Shown here piece after piece: positions 1 through 7,884 of a stretch of 64,000 bases of DNA. Every line of letters begins with the position of its first letter. Positions within the stretch are counted from its first letter, which is position 1. The stretch spans positions 310,001-374,000 of the forward strand of contig NZ_PYGC01000002.1 of the NCBI RefSeq assembly GCF_003014495.1. Reading direction: 5' to 3'. The notes under the pieces were generated by a model. The model made no database searches. It was given only the letters and a program-made list of their open reading frames with translations, and was not told where the DNA came from. This DNA is from Prolixibacter denitrificans. Lineage in GTDB: Bacteria; Bacteroidota; Bacteroidia; Bacteroidales; Prolixibacteraceae. Position numbers and translations under genes: made by a program.

Positions 1-200
1 GCATTGGGCTCGCATTCGAAAAGCTGTTTCCGTCGCTCGTTATAAAAACGCAGGACAAGTTCTGGATTTCGTTGCCAGGCTTCGGGACTTGCTACTTCGG
101 TCACATCGTACTGCTCCCATAAACCATCCATGTCGCGGAAGGTTTTGAGACCGCTTTCGGCGGAAATGCCAGCACCGGATAGTACTACCAGTCGTTTCAT
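1..200 (-). CDS. Sir2-family NAD-dependent protein deacylase, N-terminal part (cut by window edge)
   Basis: The reverse strand from the ATG at 198-200 reads [20 protein letters not shown] followed by [13 protein letters not shown]. This is the NAD-binding GAGISAxSGxxxFR signature of class III (sirtuin) deacylases of the CobB type. These proteins remove acyl groups from lysines using NAD and release nicotinamide and O-acyl-ADP-ribose. Only about 66 codons are visible. The catalytic histidine and zinc cysteines lie outside the window. The gene is divergent from the YkgJ-type gene, with about 110 bp between the two starts. The family call is firm because the signature is intact; the substrate cannot be told. 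Confidence 0.88.
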   Translation of the reverse strand, partial: MKRLVVLSGAGISAESGLKTFRDMDGLWEQYDVTEVASPEAWQRNPELVLRFYNERRKQLFECEPN

Positions 201-313
201 TGGCCCGATAACTCTTTAGGTTAAATGTTCGTATGAAAATATACGAAGAATGAGTGAAACCATTATATGGATTCATATAATTCGATATCTTGTTGTTGTT
301 CTAATTTTACTGT

Positions 314-1063
314 ATGACACGGGAAAACCATGATCCGTATGCCGAGATTGACCAGGCTTTTTTTGCCGATGGATACCGTTTAGCGGCGAGTAATCTGGAA
401 GATAATTTGACCAGGGATTCGCTTTTGGCACATCTAAAAACGCAATATAGCGTAATCGATAGTCTGTTGGAAGCTTTTCAGCATAGAGTCGAGTCAAGCG
501 GTAGCCATATCGATTGCCGGCGGGGATGCTCATGGTGTTGTCATCAACAGGTTTTGGTGATGCCCGCAGAGATGCTGTTAATTGCTGACTATATCCGGAC
601 GAATTTCGATGATGAAGCGAAGGAATCTATTCTGAGTCGTGCTATAGAAAAGGATGAGAAAGTTCAATCCCTAACGGCTGAAAGGGCCTTGCAGGTAAAA
701 ATTCCGTGTCCGTTACTACAGGACGGGAGTTGTAGCGTTTATGCGGTTCGGCCGATGGCGTGCCGAATTTATTTGTCCTCTGATTTGAATAGCTGTCTTC
801 AGGAATTCCACCAACCCGAAAAACCGGATGTATATCCCCAGTTATTCGATTTTCCGCTGCATGCAGGGCGAATGATGAATAGTGGATTAATTCATTACCT
901 GAAAGAAAAAGGTATTTCGGTACATGAAAACAGGCTGGAAAAAATTCTCAGATTGCTGTTGGAAAATCCCGATAAGGGGAGCAACTGGTTATCGGGTTCC
1001 GATGATTTCGGTGAAGGCCATGAACAAGTTGAGGAAATTGTTCGGCTAAGAGAAAAAGCATAA
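314..1063 (+). CDS. YkgJ-family cysteine-cluster protein
   Basis: This 249-residue protein has a CxxxCxxCC cluster at about residues 68-76 (CRRGCSWCC). Further cysteines follow in PCPLLQDGSCSVYAVRPMAC at about residues 130-150. The pattern is the YkgJ/UPF0153 zinc- or iron-chelating domain. The family is widespread and its biochemical role is poorly known; metal binding is inferred from the cysteines. There is no signal peptide, so it is probably cytosolic. It ends in a bidirectional terminator shared with the convergent RNA-binding protein gene. Confidence 0.85.
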   Translation: MTRENHDPYAEIDQAFFADGYRLAASNLEDNLTRDSLLAHLKTQYSVIDSLLEAFQHRVESSGSHIDCRRGCSWCCHQQVLVMPAEMLLIADYIRTNFDDEAKESILSRAIEKDEKVQSLTAERALQVKIPCPLLQDGSCSVYAVRPMACRIYLSSDLNSCLQEFHQPEKPDVYPQLFDFPLHAGRMMNSGLIHYLKEKGISVHENRLEKILRLLLENPDKGSNWLSGSDDFGEGHEQVEEIVRLREKA

Positions 1064-1094
1064 AAAAAGCGGGCATTGCCCGCTCTCTTTTTTA
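1062..1094. terminator. Bidirectional intrinsic terminator
   Basis: A 7-bp stem AGCGGGC / GCCCGCT (1068-1074 and 1078-1084) closes an ATT loop. An A-run lies on the left and a T-run on the right. It sits exactly between the convergent stop codons of the YkgJ-type gene and the RRM protein gene, so it can serve both. Confidence 0.85.
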
Positions 1095-1502
1095 GTACCT
1101 TCTATCGGAGCGACGGTTGAAATCTCTGTTTCCACCATCCCGGTTAAAATCTCTGTTTCCACCCTCGCGACGGTAACCTCCTTCACGACGATATCCACCA
1201 CCGCCACCACGGTTGCCACCTCCACCACGGAAATCACGACGATCATCACGTCCGCCGCCTTCACGGGGTGCTGATTTCTTAACAACAATTGTGCTGCCCT
1301 GAAGCTCTGATTCGTTCAGTTCACTGATTGCTTCATAAGCTTCCGGTTCATTAGGCATTTCAACAAATCCATATCTTTTGGAGTTCCCGGTTTCCCGGTC
1401 GAAGATAATTTTGGCGTAAGCAACTTCGCCATAGTGTGCAAAAAGATTCTCAAGGTCTTCGCTTGTAGTCTCGGAGCTCAGCTTTGCTACAAAAATGTTC
1501 AT
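1092..1502 (-). CDS. RRM-domain RNA-binding protein with Gly/Arg-rich tail
   Basis: This 136-residue protein has one RNA-recognition motif. RNP2-like IFVAKLS lies at residues 3-9 and RNP1-like KRYGFVEM at about residues 43-50. From about residue 85 the C-terminal tail is rich in Gly, Arg, Asp and Asn, with RGGGGNRGGGGGYRREGGYR-type repeats. Bacteroidota lack obvious Hfq in many members and carry several such single-RRM proteins (Rbp family). From memory, RbpB of Bacteroides thetaiotaomicron binds a family of paralogous small RNAs. This gene lies about 3.4 kb from the small-RNA array described below; a functional link is inference. It is monocistronic, with its own terminator. Confidence 0.88.
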   Translation of the reverse strand: MNIFVAKLSSETTSEDLENLFAHYGEVAYAKIIFDRETGNSKRYGFVEMPNEPEAYEAISELNESELQGSTIVVKKSAPREGGGRDDRRDFRGGGGNRGGGGGYRREGGYRREGGNRDFNRDGGNRDFNRRSDRRY

Positions 1503-1770
1503 GATAAATAAAAATTATTAAATAATTAAAAGGGGTAATGAACGCGGTTAGAAGAGAGACAAGCAAAGCAAGTGTTTTTCAATCGGCTCACAGAACTTAT
1601 TTCTAATCTATAAGTCAAAAGTAACCTAAAAATTTCAGATTGATACCAACCTTTGGTAAAGATTTTTTCAATTAAGTGTTAATTAACAAACCTATAGAAT
1701 AATTTTCAAATCAACTGGATACAAGGACAAGCTGCCGATAGGATCTGTCAATTTTCATTACTTTTGCTTC

Positions 1771-3735
1771 ATGATTGATCAGGGTACGATACAACGCATA
1801 CTGGACAGTTCCGAGATTGTGGATGTCGTTGGTGATTTTGTCACACTCAAACGGCGGGGAACCAATTTCATCGGTTTGTGCCCGTTCCATAACGAGAAGA
1901 CTCCTTCGTTTAATGTGTCGCCTTCCAAAGGAATTTATAAATGCTTTGGTTGCGGAAAAGGAGGAAGTGTTGTCAACTTTGTGATGGAGCATGAGCACCT
2001 CTCGTATGTGGAGGCCCTGAAGTGGTTGGCGAAAAAATACAATATCGAGGTAAACGAACGGGAAGAAACGCCCGAAGATATCCAGGCCCGTAACGATCGC
2101 GAGAGCCAGATGATTGTCACTTCGTTTGCACAGAAATATTTCACCAGCCAGCTTTGGGACAGCAACGAAGGTCGGATTGCTGCATTGGGCTATTTCCGCG
2201 AACGCGGATTACGCGACGACATGGTCCGGAAATTCGAGTTGGGCTATTGTCCTTCCGGGAATGATGTTTTTACCCAGGAAGCCTTGAAAGCGGGATACGA
2301 GATGAAGTTCCTGGAAAAAACCGGACTCACCATTAAACGTGAGGATTGGATTCGCGACCGGTTCAGCGGCCGTGTCATGTTCCCTATTCATGGTGTTTCG
2401 GGGCGGGTAATTGCCTTTGGTGGCCGGACACTTTCGCAGGATAAGAAAATTGCCAAATACCTCAATTCACCGGAGTCGGATATTTATCACAAAAGCCGTG
2501 TTTTATACGGAATCTTCCAGGCAAAACGCAGCGTTATTCAAAATGATAAATGCTACCTGGTGGAAGGATATACCGATGTAATTGCCATGCATCAGTCGGG
2601 AATTGAAAACGTAGTGGCATCGTCGGGTACGTCGCTGACAAGTGACCAGATCAGGTTGATTCGCCGGTTTACCAACAATATTACCATTATTTACGATGGC
2701 GACCAGGCAGGTATCAAAGCCTCTCTGCGCGGAATTGATTTGGTGCTGGAAGAAGGGGTGAACGTTAAAGTGCTTCCGCTTCCGGAAGGCGAAGATCCCG
2801 ATTCGTTTTCACGTTCGATGGGCTCTTCCGAGTTGCAGGAATACATCGACAAAAACGAAACCGATTTCATCAAGTTCAAAACGCAACTGTTGCTGGAAGG
2901 TACCGAAAACGACCCGATTACGCGCGCGCGATTGACGACCGATATCGTTCGTTCAGTTTCGGTTATTCCGGATGGGATTGTACGGGCGGAATACCTGAAA
3001 GAATGCAGCCGTTTGATGAATGTTCGGGAAGAGGTTTTGTACGAAGAGTTGCGGAAGCTGAAGCGCAAGCGCGACGACGAAATGTTTCGTAGAGAACAGC
3101 GGGTGCAGGTGCATCATGAGAATATTCCGGAAGCACCAAATGTTGAAGTCAAGAAAGAGGCCGGACCGGTTAATAATCCGTGTGCCATCGAAGAGAGGGA
3201 AGTGCTTCGTATGATGTTGAAGTATGGCGACCAGAAGCTTTTCGAAGTAGAAAACGATGAAGGTGAAACCGAAGTAATCACCGTCGCGGACTATTTTATA
3301 TCGGAACTGGATGCGGATGGCATCGAATCGGTCGACCCGGTAATTCGGCAGGTTTTTCAGGAATGTGATGAACATTTCGGTGAAGAAGGCTTCGAACCGC
3401 TGCGTTACTTTGTTCAGCATCCCGATTCATCTGTTAGTCAGCTTTGCTCCAATATTTTGTCGGAAAAATATACCGAAAGTCAGTTTTGGAAAAAGCAGGG
3501 AAGTTACGTCGAAGAGGAACACGATATCTTGTACATGCTGGTGCCCCGGTTGTTGCAGGAGTACAAACTCCGGATGGTACGATTCCTCATCAACCAGGCC
3601 ATCGACGAGATGAAAGAGGCAGCTAAAGGCGACGATTTTGATCGAATTGTCGATTTGCAGCGGAATATTCAGAATCTCAAATTGGTAGAAAAGGAGTTGT
3701 CGGATAAACTTGGCAAAAGGACCATTAATTTTTAA
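1771..3735 (+). CDS. dnaG: DNA primase DnaG
   Basis: This 654-residue primase makes RNA primers at the replication fork. The N-terminal CHC2 zinc finger is intact (CPFH at about 37-40 and CFGC at about 58-61). The catalytic core follows, with AFGGRTL and the TOPRIM motifs LVEGYTDVIAMHQSG and DGDQAG at about residues 265-315. The C-terminal part, with an acidic linker and helical region, is the helicase-interacting domain. Length is normal for Bacteroidota. The start is the ATG at 1771, just after a TACTTTTG box (1759-1766) that resembles a Bacteroidota -7 element, so the transcript may be almost leaderless. It stands alone, followed by a terminator-like hairpin. Confidence 0.96.
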   Translation: MIDQGTIQRILDSSEIVDVVGDFVTLKRRGTNFIGLCPFHNEKTPSFNVSPSKGIYKCFGCGKGGSVVNFVMEHEHLSYVEALKWLAKKYNIEVNEREETPEDIQARNDRESQMIVTSFAQKYFTSQLWDSNEGRIAALGYFRERGLRDDMVRKFELGYCPSGNDVFTQEALKAGYEMKFLEKTGLTIKREDWIRDRFSGRVMFPIHGVSGRVIAFGGRTLSQDKKIAKYLNSPESDIYHKSRVLYGIFQAKRSVIQNDKCYLVEGYTDVIAMHQSGIENVVASSGTSLTSDQIRLIRRFTNNITIIYDGDQAGIKASLRGIDLVLEEGVNVKVLPLPEGEDPDSFSRSMGSSELQEYIDKNETDFIKFKTQLLLEGTENDPITRARLTTDIVRSVSVIPDGIVRAEYLKECSRLMNVREEVLYEELRKLKRKRDDEMFRREQRVQVHHENIPEAPNVEVKKEAGPVNNPCAIEEREVLRMMLKYGDQKLFEVENDEGETEVITVADYFISELDADGIESVDPVIRQVFQECDEHFGEEGFEPLRYFVQHPDSSVSQLCSNILSEKYTESQFWKKQGSYVEEEHDILYMLVPRLLQEYKLRMVRFLINQAIDEMKEAAKGDDFDRIVDLQRNIQNLKLVEKELSDKLGKRTINF

Positions 3736-3763
3736 ACCCAAACAGATACTGATTGGTTATCTC

Positions 3764-3797
3764 AAAACCACATATCATCTTTGTGGTTTGTTTCCTT
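3764..3797 (+). terminator. Terminator-like hairpin after dnaG
   Basis: The inverted repeat AAACCACA (about 3766-3773) and TGTGGTTT is followed by a T-rich run. It lies 30-60 bp after the dnaG stop. The same segment contains CATCTTTG with a TTG about 20 bp upstream, so it could also include the promoter of the next gene; the two readings overlap. Confidence 0.5.
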
Positions 3798-3817
3798 TTA
3801 ATCAAAAGAATTAGTTA

Positions 3818-4846
3818 ATGATATATGTAACCGGCGGGACCGGAATGCTGGGGGCGCATCTGCTCCATCGTCTCACAAAAGAAGGCTATCAGGTAAGGGC
3901 CTTGAAACGAGAGACCAGCAAACTGAACCAGATACAAAAAATATTTTCTTACTATAGTTCCGAAGAAGAGGCCAGGCAACTGTTGGCAAAGATTGAGTGG
4001 GTTGACGGTGACTTGCTCGATCGTGATTCGATAAAAGAGCATCTCGTAGGTGTTGATTTTATTATCCATGCAGCGGCAATCGTTTCGTTTAACCGAAAGG
4101 ATCGCAATGCGATGATTCATAGCAACGTTGAGGGAACAGGCAATCTGATTGATTTGGCAAAGGAAGCCGGAATTAATCGCTTTTGCCATGTAAGTTCTAC
4201 TTCGGCTTTGGGAAATCCACCCGAAGGCGTTCCTGCCTCTGAAGAGCACGTTTGGAATAATAGCCGGAAACGGACTGCCTATGGCATGAGTAAATTCCTT
4301 TCCGAGATGGAAGTTTGGCGGGGAATGCACGAAGGCATGGAGGTGCTAATTGTGAATCCCGGTGTGATTATCGGACCGGGAAACTGGGACAATGGAAGTC
4401 CCCAGCTTTTTAAGACCATTTGGAACGGATTCCTGTTCTACACGAAGGGCGGAACCGGTTTTGTCGATGTTCTCGATGTGGTTGAGGCGGTTGTTTCGAC
4501 GATTGATCCGGCGCAGTGGGAGTTGGCGAAAAACGAACGATATGTGTTGGTAGCCCGAAATGTCAGGTTTCGCGAATTCTTTAACCTGGTTGCTGACAAC
4601 CTGGGAAGAAAGCGGCCTGTTATTCCGGCTGGGAAATGGCTTTTGGCAATTGGCTGGCGTGTTGCCTTGTTTGTATCCTGGTTTAGTTCCTCGAGGCCAG
4701 CCATCACCCGCGATAGTGTCAATAGTTCTAACGAGATGAGTCATTACGACGGTTCCCGTATCACCCGGGTTGTTCCGTTTCAGTACACTGCCGTGGAAGA
4801 AAGCGTAGCCAGGGTATCGAAGATTTTTCTGAAAGAGCATAACTAA
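3818..4846 (+). CDS. NAD-dependent epimerase/dehydratase-type SDR oxidoreductase
   Basis: This 342-residue extended short-chain dehydrogenase/reductase starts with the nucleotide-binding TGGTGMLGAHL (residues 4-14). Its catalytic YxxxK is in TAYGMSKFLSEME at about residues 152-164, with an upstream HVSSTSALG serine strand. The fold is that of dihydroflavonol-reductase-like enzymes acting on sugars or small alcohols/ketones, and the substrate is not evident. It is followed by the small-RNA array and has no clear operon partner. Confidence 0.88.
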   Translation: MIYVTGGTGMLGAHLLHRLTKEGYQVRALKRETSKLNQIQKIFSYYSSEEEARQLLAKIEWVDGDLLDRDSIKEHLVGVDFIIHAAAIVSFNRKDRNAMIHSNVEGTGNLIDLAKEAGINRFCHVSSTSALGNPPEGVPASEEHVWNNSRKRTAYGMSKFLSEMEVWRGMHEGMEVLIVNPGVIIGPGNWDNGSPQLFKTIWNGFLFYTKGGTGFVDVLDVVEAVVSTIDPAQWELAKNERYVLVARNVRFREFFNLVADNLGRKRPVIPAGKWLLAIGWRVALFVSWFSSSRPAITRDSVNSSNEMSHYDGSRITRVVPFQYTAVEESVARVSKIFLKEHN

Positions 4847-4933
4847 GCCAATTACAACTACCGGAAACTTGCATTAACGATATTTAAGTAGCGTTGAATT
4901 TACTTAACGGAATATTGTTACACCTTTGTTCTC

Positions 4934-5023
4934 AAGGAAGAGCAAGTTTTTCATTGATATGTTAGAGTTAGTTGGTTTAGTCAGTTAGGTTTTACAAAGC
5001 CGGGTTCCCAGCCCGGCTTTTTT
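4934..5023 (+). ncRNA. Putative small RNA, array copy 1
   Basis: The -7-like box CACCTTTG lies at 4921-4928 and a TTAACGG element about 17 bp upstream. The transcript is predicted to start near 4934 and to end in the hairpin AAGCCGGG / CCCGGCTT (4997-5004 and 5012-5019) plus T-run. It is the most diverged copy: it has GGAAGAGCAAG and a short ATG-initiated nonapeptide frame at about 4959-4988 that the other copies lack, so it is not taken as coding. The ends are estimates. Confidence 0.6.
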
Positions 5024-5100
5024 ATGGTTTGATGTGAGGTTTAACTTTCTTTAATACCTGTTTAAACGGGTTAACAGAAAAAACGGGCACCTTTGTTAAC

Positions 5101-5198
5101 AGGAAAAGCAAGTTTTTTCATAGGAATCTTTAAGTTAGGTTAGTTTGGTTTAGTTAGGTTAGGTTATTAAGAAGTCGGGTTCCCAGCCCGACTTTTTT
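5101..5198 (+). ncRNA. Putative small RNA, array copy 2
   Basis: The -7-like box CACCTTTG lies at 5088-5095, with TTAACAG upstream at about 5071. The body has the conserved 5' block, then the longest G/T-rich segment of the family with four GG doublets. The terminator is AAGTCGGG / CCCGACTT (5172-5179 and 5187-5194) with T-run. No start codon with a usable frame is present. The start is estimated from the promoter. Confidence 0.68.
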
Positions 5199-5330
5199 GT
5201 GTCCTCATATTTCTGAGCTCATTTCAGTGCAGGGCTGTCTTCCCGAATGATTTTCTATTTACTATAAGGTTTAACTTTCTTTAATACCTGTTTGAATGGG
5301 TTAACAGAAAAAACGGGCACCTTTGTCAAC

Positions 5331-5424
5331 AGGAAAAGCAAGTTTTTTTCATAGGAATCTTTAAGTTAGGTTAGTTTGGTTTAGTTAGGTTATTAAGAAG
5401 TCGGGTTCCCAGCCCGACTTTTTT
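5331..5424 (+). ncRNA. Putative small RNA, array copy 3
   Basis: The -7-like box lies at 5318-5325. The body is nearly identical to copy 2 but lacks one GTTAG word in the G/T-rich segment. The terminator stem is 5398-5405 and 5413-5420 with T-run to 5424. Confidence 0.68.
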
Positions 5425-5561
5425 ATGTTGTCATATTTCCTGAGCTCATTTTAGTGCAAGCCTGTCTTCGTCCGAAAGATTCTTTCTATTTACTATAAGG
5501 TTTAACTTTCTTTAATACCTGTTTGGACGGGTTAACAGAAAAAACGGGCACCTTTGTTAAC

Positions 5562-5648
5562 AGGAAAAGCAAGTTTTTTTCATAGGAATCTTTAAGTTAG
5601 GTTAGGTTAGTTTATTAAGAGTTGGGTTCCCAGCCCGACTCTTTTTTT
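5562..5648 (+). ncRNA. Putative small RNA, array copy 4
   Basis: The -7-like box lies at 5549-5556. The G/T-rich segment is shorter than in copies 2 and 3. The terminator stem is longer, AAGAGTTGGG / CCCGACTCTT (5617-5626 and 5634-5643). It keeps pairing through two matched base changes and one G-T wobble relative to copies 2-3, which supports a selected RNA hairpin. Confidence 0.66.
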
Positions 5649-5781
5649 GTCTCCACATTTCGGTTAAATAAATTTTTTGCGATTCGGCCTGTACAGCAAT
5701 CATCCACCGTATCCTTCTCCTTTAACTTTTCTTAGTATCCGTTTTAAGCACTTAACAGAATATTGTTTCATCTTTGGTCTT

Positions 5782-5877
5782 AAGGAAAAGCAAGTTTTTT
5801 CATAGGAATCTTTAAGTTAGTTTGGTTAGGTTAGTTGATGAAAGAGCCGGTTGCCTTTGCAGGTACCGGCTCTTTTT
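5782..5877 (+). ncRNA. Putative small RNA, array copy 5
   Basis: The -7-like box CATCTTTG lies at 5769-5776, with TTAACAG upstream. The conserved 5' block is almost identical to copies 2-4. The terminator is a different sequence, AAGAGCCGGT / ACCGGCTCTT (5842-5851 and 5865-5874). Conservation of the 5' block with a replaced terminator points to the 5' region as the functional part. Confidence 0.64.
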
Positions 5878-6029
5878 ATGTGCGAATCCGTTTTAATGCT
5901 GGTTGATTGGCTCAGGTTGCTGTGAGGCAACTTGATTTTTCCCTCCGGATCCACCATATATGGGCATTGGTTAGTCGAAAATATTTGCTTCAAAACGCGA
6001 AGCGGAAAACCTATTTGCCGTTGTAAAAA

Positions 6030-6064
6030 CAAACACTAAATCCGGATGCCCGGACTTAGTGTTG
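6030..6064 (-). terminator. Strong isolated hairpin, terminator-like on the minus strand
   Basis: A 14-bp stem with one mismatch, AACACTAAATCCGG / CCGGACTTAGTGTT (6032-6045 and 6050-6063), closes a 4-nt loop. On the minus strand it is followed by a T-rich run. It lies in the 5.88-6.34 kb gap, where no convincing protein gene was found. It may end a short minus-strand transcript starting near 6.3 kb; a 67-codon minus-strand frame stops 9 bp before it, but its composition is not protein-like. Confidence 0.4.
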
Positions 6065-6342
6065 CAGACTTTTCAAAAGCAAAACTTGATTAATGAATGC
6101 ATGTACAAAGGCGAATTTGGGTTTTGGTTTCCGTTCGAAAATATGGTAAGTCTGGTATTTTTGCGAAACAAATGGTCAATTCGAATGCACAAAAAGTAAA
6201 ATTCAATATTCAAAAGATAAATACGGAATTGTGTATTGACTGATGTGACTTCATCAATTGAATTATTAAGGACCAAATTGTCAGAAAGATAATAGCTGGG
6301 TTTGCCACATCATATTCAATAATCGATGGTATTCTCTCAGAC

Positions 6343-6377
6343 AAAAAAAGATCGCTCATTTTGGGCGATCTTTTTTT
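6343..6377 (-). terminator. metK terminator
   Basis: AAAAAGATCGC and GCGATCTTTTT form a stem around an 8- to 9-nt loop, with A- and T-runs on both sides. It lies about 25 bp after the metK stop. Confidence 0.85.
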
Positions 6378-6400
6378 GTTTATGTAAGAAATGAGATTTG

Positions 6401-7657
6401 TTAAAGCATAAAATGCTCTCTTATTTTCTCAACATAATCGAGTTTTTCCCAGGTAAAGAGTTCTACTTCGCGTTCTAGCTTGCCCGAATACGGCGATTCA
6501 AAGTTTTTGACGACTGTTCTCGGGGTCCGTCCCATGTGTCCGTAGGCAGCTGTTTCTTCGTAAATCGGATTACGAAGCTTCAACCGTTTTTCGATGGCAA
6601 ACGGACGAAGGTCAAAAATCTCGCTAATCTTTTCCGCAATTTCGCTATCCGAAAGATCGACATTGGCCCGACCGTAAGTGTTAACATAGATGTTTACCGG
6701 TTGGGCTACTCCAATGGCATACGCCAGCTGAACCAATATTTCATCGGCAACGTCGGCGGCTATCAGGTTTTTGGCAATGTGGCGCGCAGCATAAGCAGCC
6801 GAACGGTCTACCTTCGACGGGTCTTTTCCGGAAAATGCTCCTCCACCGTGCGCTCCTTTTCCTCCGTAGGTATCGACAATAATTTTACGACCGGTTAAAC
6901 CTGTGTCGCCGTTAGGACCTCCGATAACGAACTTCCCGGTAGGATTAACGTGCAAAACATATTGGTCGTCGAACAATTTCTTCAGACGCTCAGGCAACTT
7001 GGCAACCGTGCGTGGAATAAGAATCTTGCGGACATCATCTTTGATTTTTGCCAGCATACGTTCGTCGTCGTTGTCGAAATCGTCGTGCTGCGTAGAAACT
7101 ACGATGGTGTGAACCCGCAACGGTTCATTATCGTCATTGTACTCAATCGTTACCTGCGATTTGGAATCAGGACGAAGGTATGTCATTTCCTTTCCTTCGC
7201 GGCGAATTTCAGCCAGCTCTAGCAGCAAACGGTGCGATAATTCCAGCGGAAGCGGCATGTAATCATCGGTTTCTTTACACGCATAACCAAACATCATCCC
7301 CTGGTCACCAGCTCCCTGGTTTTCGCGATCTTCGCGGTCAACACCCCGGTTAATATCCGGCGATTGCTCATGAATGGCTGTGAGGATACCACATGAATCA
7401 CTGTCGAACTGATACTCGGCTTTGGTGTAACCTATGCGGGCAATTACGTCGCGTGCCTCTTTCTGAACGTCGATATACGTCTGGGTCTTTACTTCGCCGG
7501 CAATAATTACCTGCCCTGTGGTTACCAGGGTTTCAATCGCCACTTTCGAGTCCGGATCGTACGCCAGTAAGGCGTCTAACAATGCATCGGATATTTGATC
7601 AGCCACCTTATCGGGATGCCCTTCCGATACCGATTCTGATGTAAACAGAAATCCCAT
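6401..7657 (-). CDS. metK: S-adenosylmethionine synthetase
   Basis: This 418-residue enzyme makes S-adenosylmethionine from methionine and ATP. It shows [20 protein letters not shown] near the N terminus, [12 protein letters not shown] at about residue 120, and the P-loop-like [18 protein letters not shown] at about residue 285. An open frame runs 15 codons further upstream. The ATG at 7657 is chosen because the family starts [15 protein letters not shown] and the extension is not conserved-looking. It is monocistronic, with a structured leader of about 145 nt and its own terminator. Confidence 0.97.
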   Translation of the reverse strand: MGFLFTSESVSEGHPDKVADQISDALLDALLAYDPDSKVAIETLVTTGQVIIAGEVKTQTYIDVQKEARDVIARIGYTKAEYQFDSDSCGILTAIHEQSPDINRGVDREDRENQGAGDQGMMFGYACKETDDYMPLPLELSHRLLLELAEIRREGKEMTYLRPDSKSQVTIEYNDDNEPLRVHTIVVSTQHDDFDNDDERMLAKIKDDVRKILIPRTVAKLPERLKKLFDDQYVLHVNPTGKFVIGGPNGDTGLTGRKIIVDTYGGKGAHGGGAFSGKDPSKVDRSAAYAARHIAKNLIAADVADEILVQLAYAIGVAQPVNIYVNTYGRANVDLSDSEIAEKISEIFDLRPFAIEKRLKLRNPIYEETAAYGHMGRTPRTVVKNFESPYSGKLEREVELFTWEKLDYVEKIREHFML

Positions 7658-7749
7658 AATTATAATTTTTTGGACGGCACAGGCCGACCATCGATGAAAC
7701 AAAAATAGAACGGGACGTTAAATGGTTGATTGATAATAGACGGGAAGGC

Positions 7750-7800
7750 ACTGCTTTAGCATTTTTTTCCGTGGTTGCAATCAATCAAATCTATCCACAT
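7750..7800 (-). promoter_or_regulatory. Possible SAM-II-like riboswitch in the metK leader
   Basis: In the metK 5' leader, at the very start of the predicted transcript, the minus strand has GUGG (7798-7795) and CCAC (7774-7771) as a possible P1. The loop contains GAUUUG and UUGCAA, and an A-rich linker and GCUAAAGC (7760-7753) follow. The order (P1, GAUUU...UUGCAA loop, A-rich joint, GCUAAA) matches the SAM-II pseudoknot as I remember it, and metK is a natural target. I could not find a full-strength second pseudoknot stem, so this stays tentative. Confidence 0.35.
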
Positions 7801-7808
7801 TCGAGGCA

Positions 7809-7840
7809 CAAATGTACATCGAAAATATTTAAATATGCAA
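7809..7840 (-). promoter_or_regulatory. metK promoter (Bacteroidota type)
   Basis: On the minus strand, TTG (7840-7838) is followed after about 21 bp by TACATTTG (7816-7809). This matches the Bacteroidota -33 TTG / -7 TAnnTTTG pattern. Predicted transcription starts near 7803, leaving a leader of about 145 nt. Confidence 0.6.
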
Positions 7841-7884
7841 AAAGATGGATAAAAATTGAATGACAGGCATTGACCGGTTTCTGC

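Larger units (their letters stand above)
4880..5878 (+). repeat. Tandem array of five promoter-transcript-terminator units
   Basis: About 1 kb without protein genes holds five related units. Each has a TTAACRG element, a CAYCTTTG -7-like box, a conserved start block (GGAAAAGCAAGTTTTT, then ATAGGAATCTTTAAGTTAG in copies 2-5), a G/T-rich segment of TTAGG, TTTGG and TTAGTT words, and a terminator hairpin. Copies 2, 3 and 4 are close duplicates with a period of about 230 bp, including a spacer with GAGCTCATTT and CTATTTACTATAAGGTTTAA. Copies 1 and 5 are more diverged. Copy 5 has an unrelated terminator sequence but keeps the 5' block. Confidence 0.85.

Noticed and set aside
1711-1998. Frames antisense to or overlapping dnaG
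   Set aside because: They are shadows of the well-supported primase reading frame; the same holds for many antisense frames in metK, ispG and the beta-mannosidase gene.
4959-4988. Nonapeptide frame in array copy 1 as a leader peptide
   Set aside because: The ATG is missing in the other four copies and no downstream gene is attenuated by it.
4880-5878. Repeats at 4.9-5.9 kb as a CRISPR array
   Set aside because: Units are 167-231 bp apart with promoters and terminators, and no short repeat-spacer pattern or cas gene is present.
5826-6276. Two minus-strand frames of 67-68 codons in the gap before metK
   Set aside because: Composition is not protein-like; one runs antisense through array copy 5 and the other only reaches a terminator-like hairpin.
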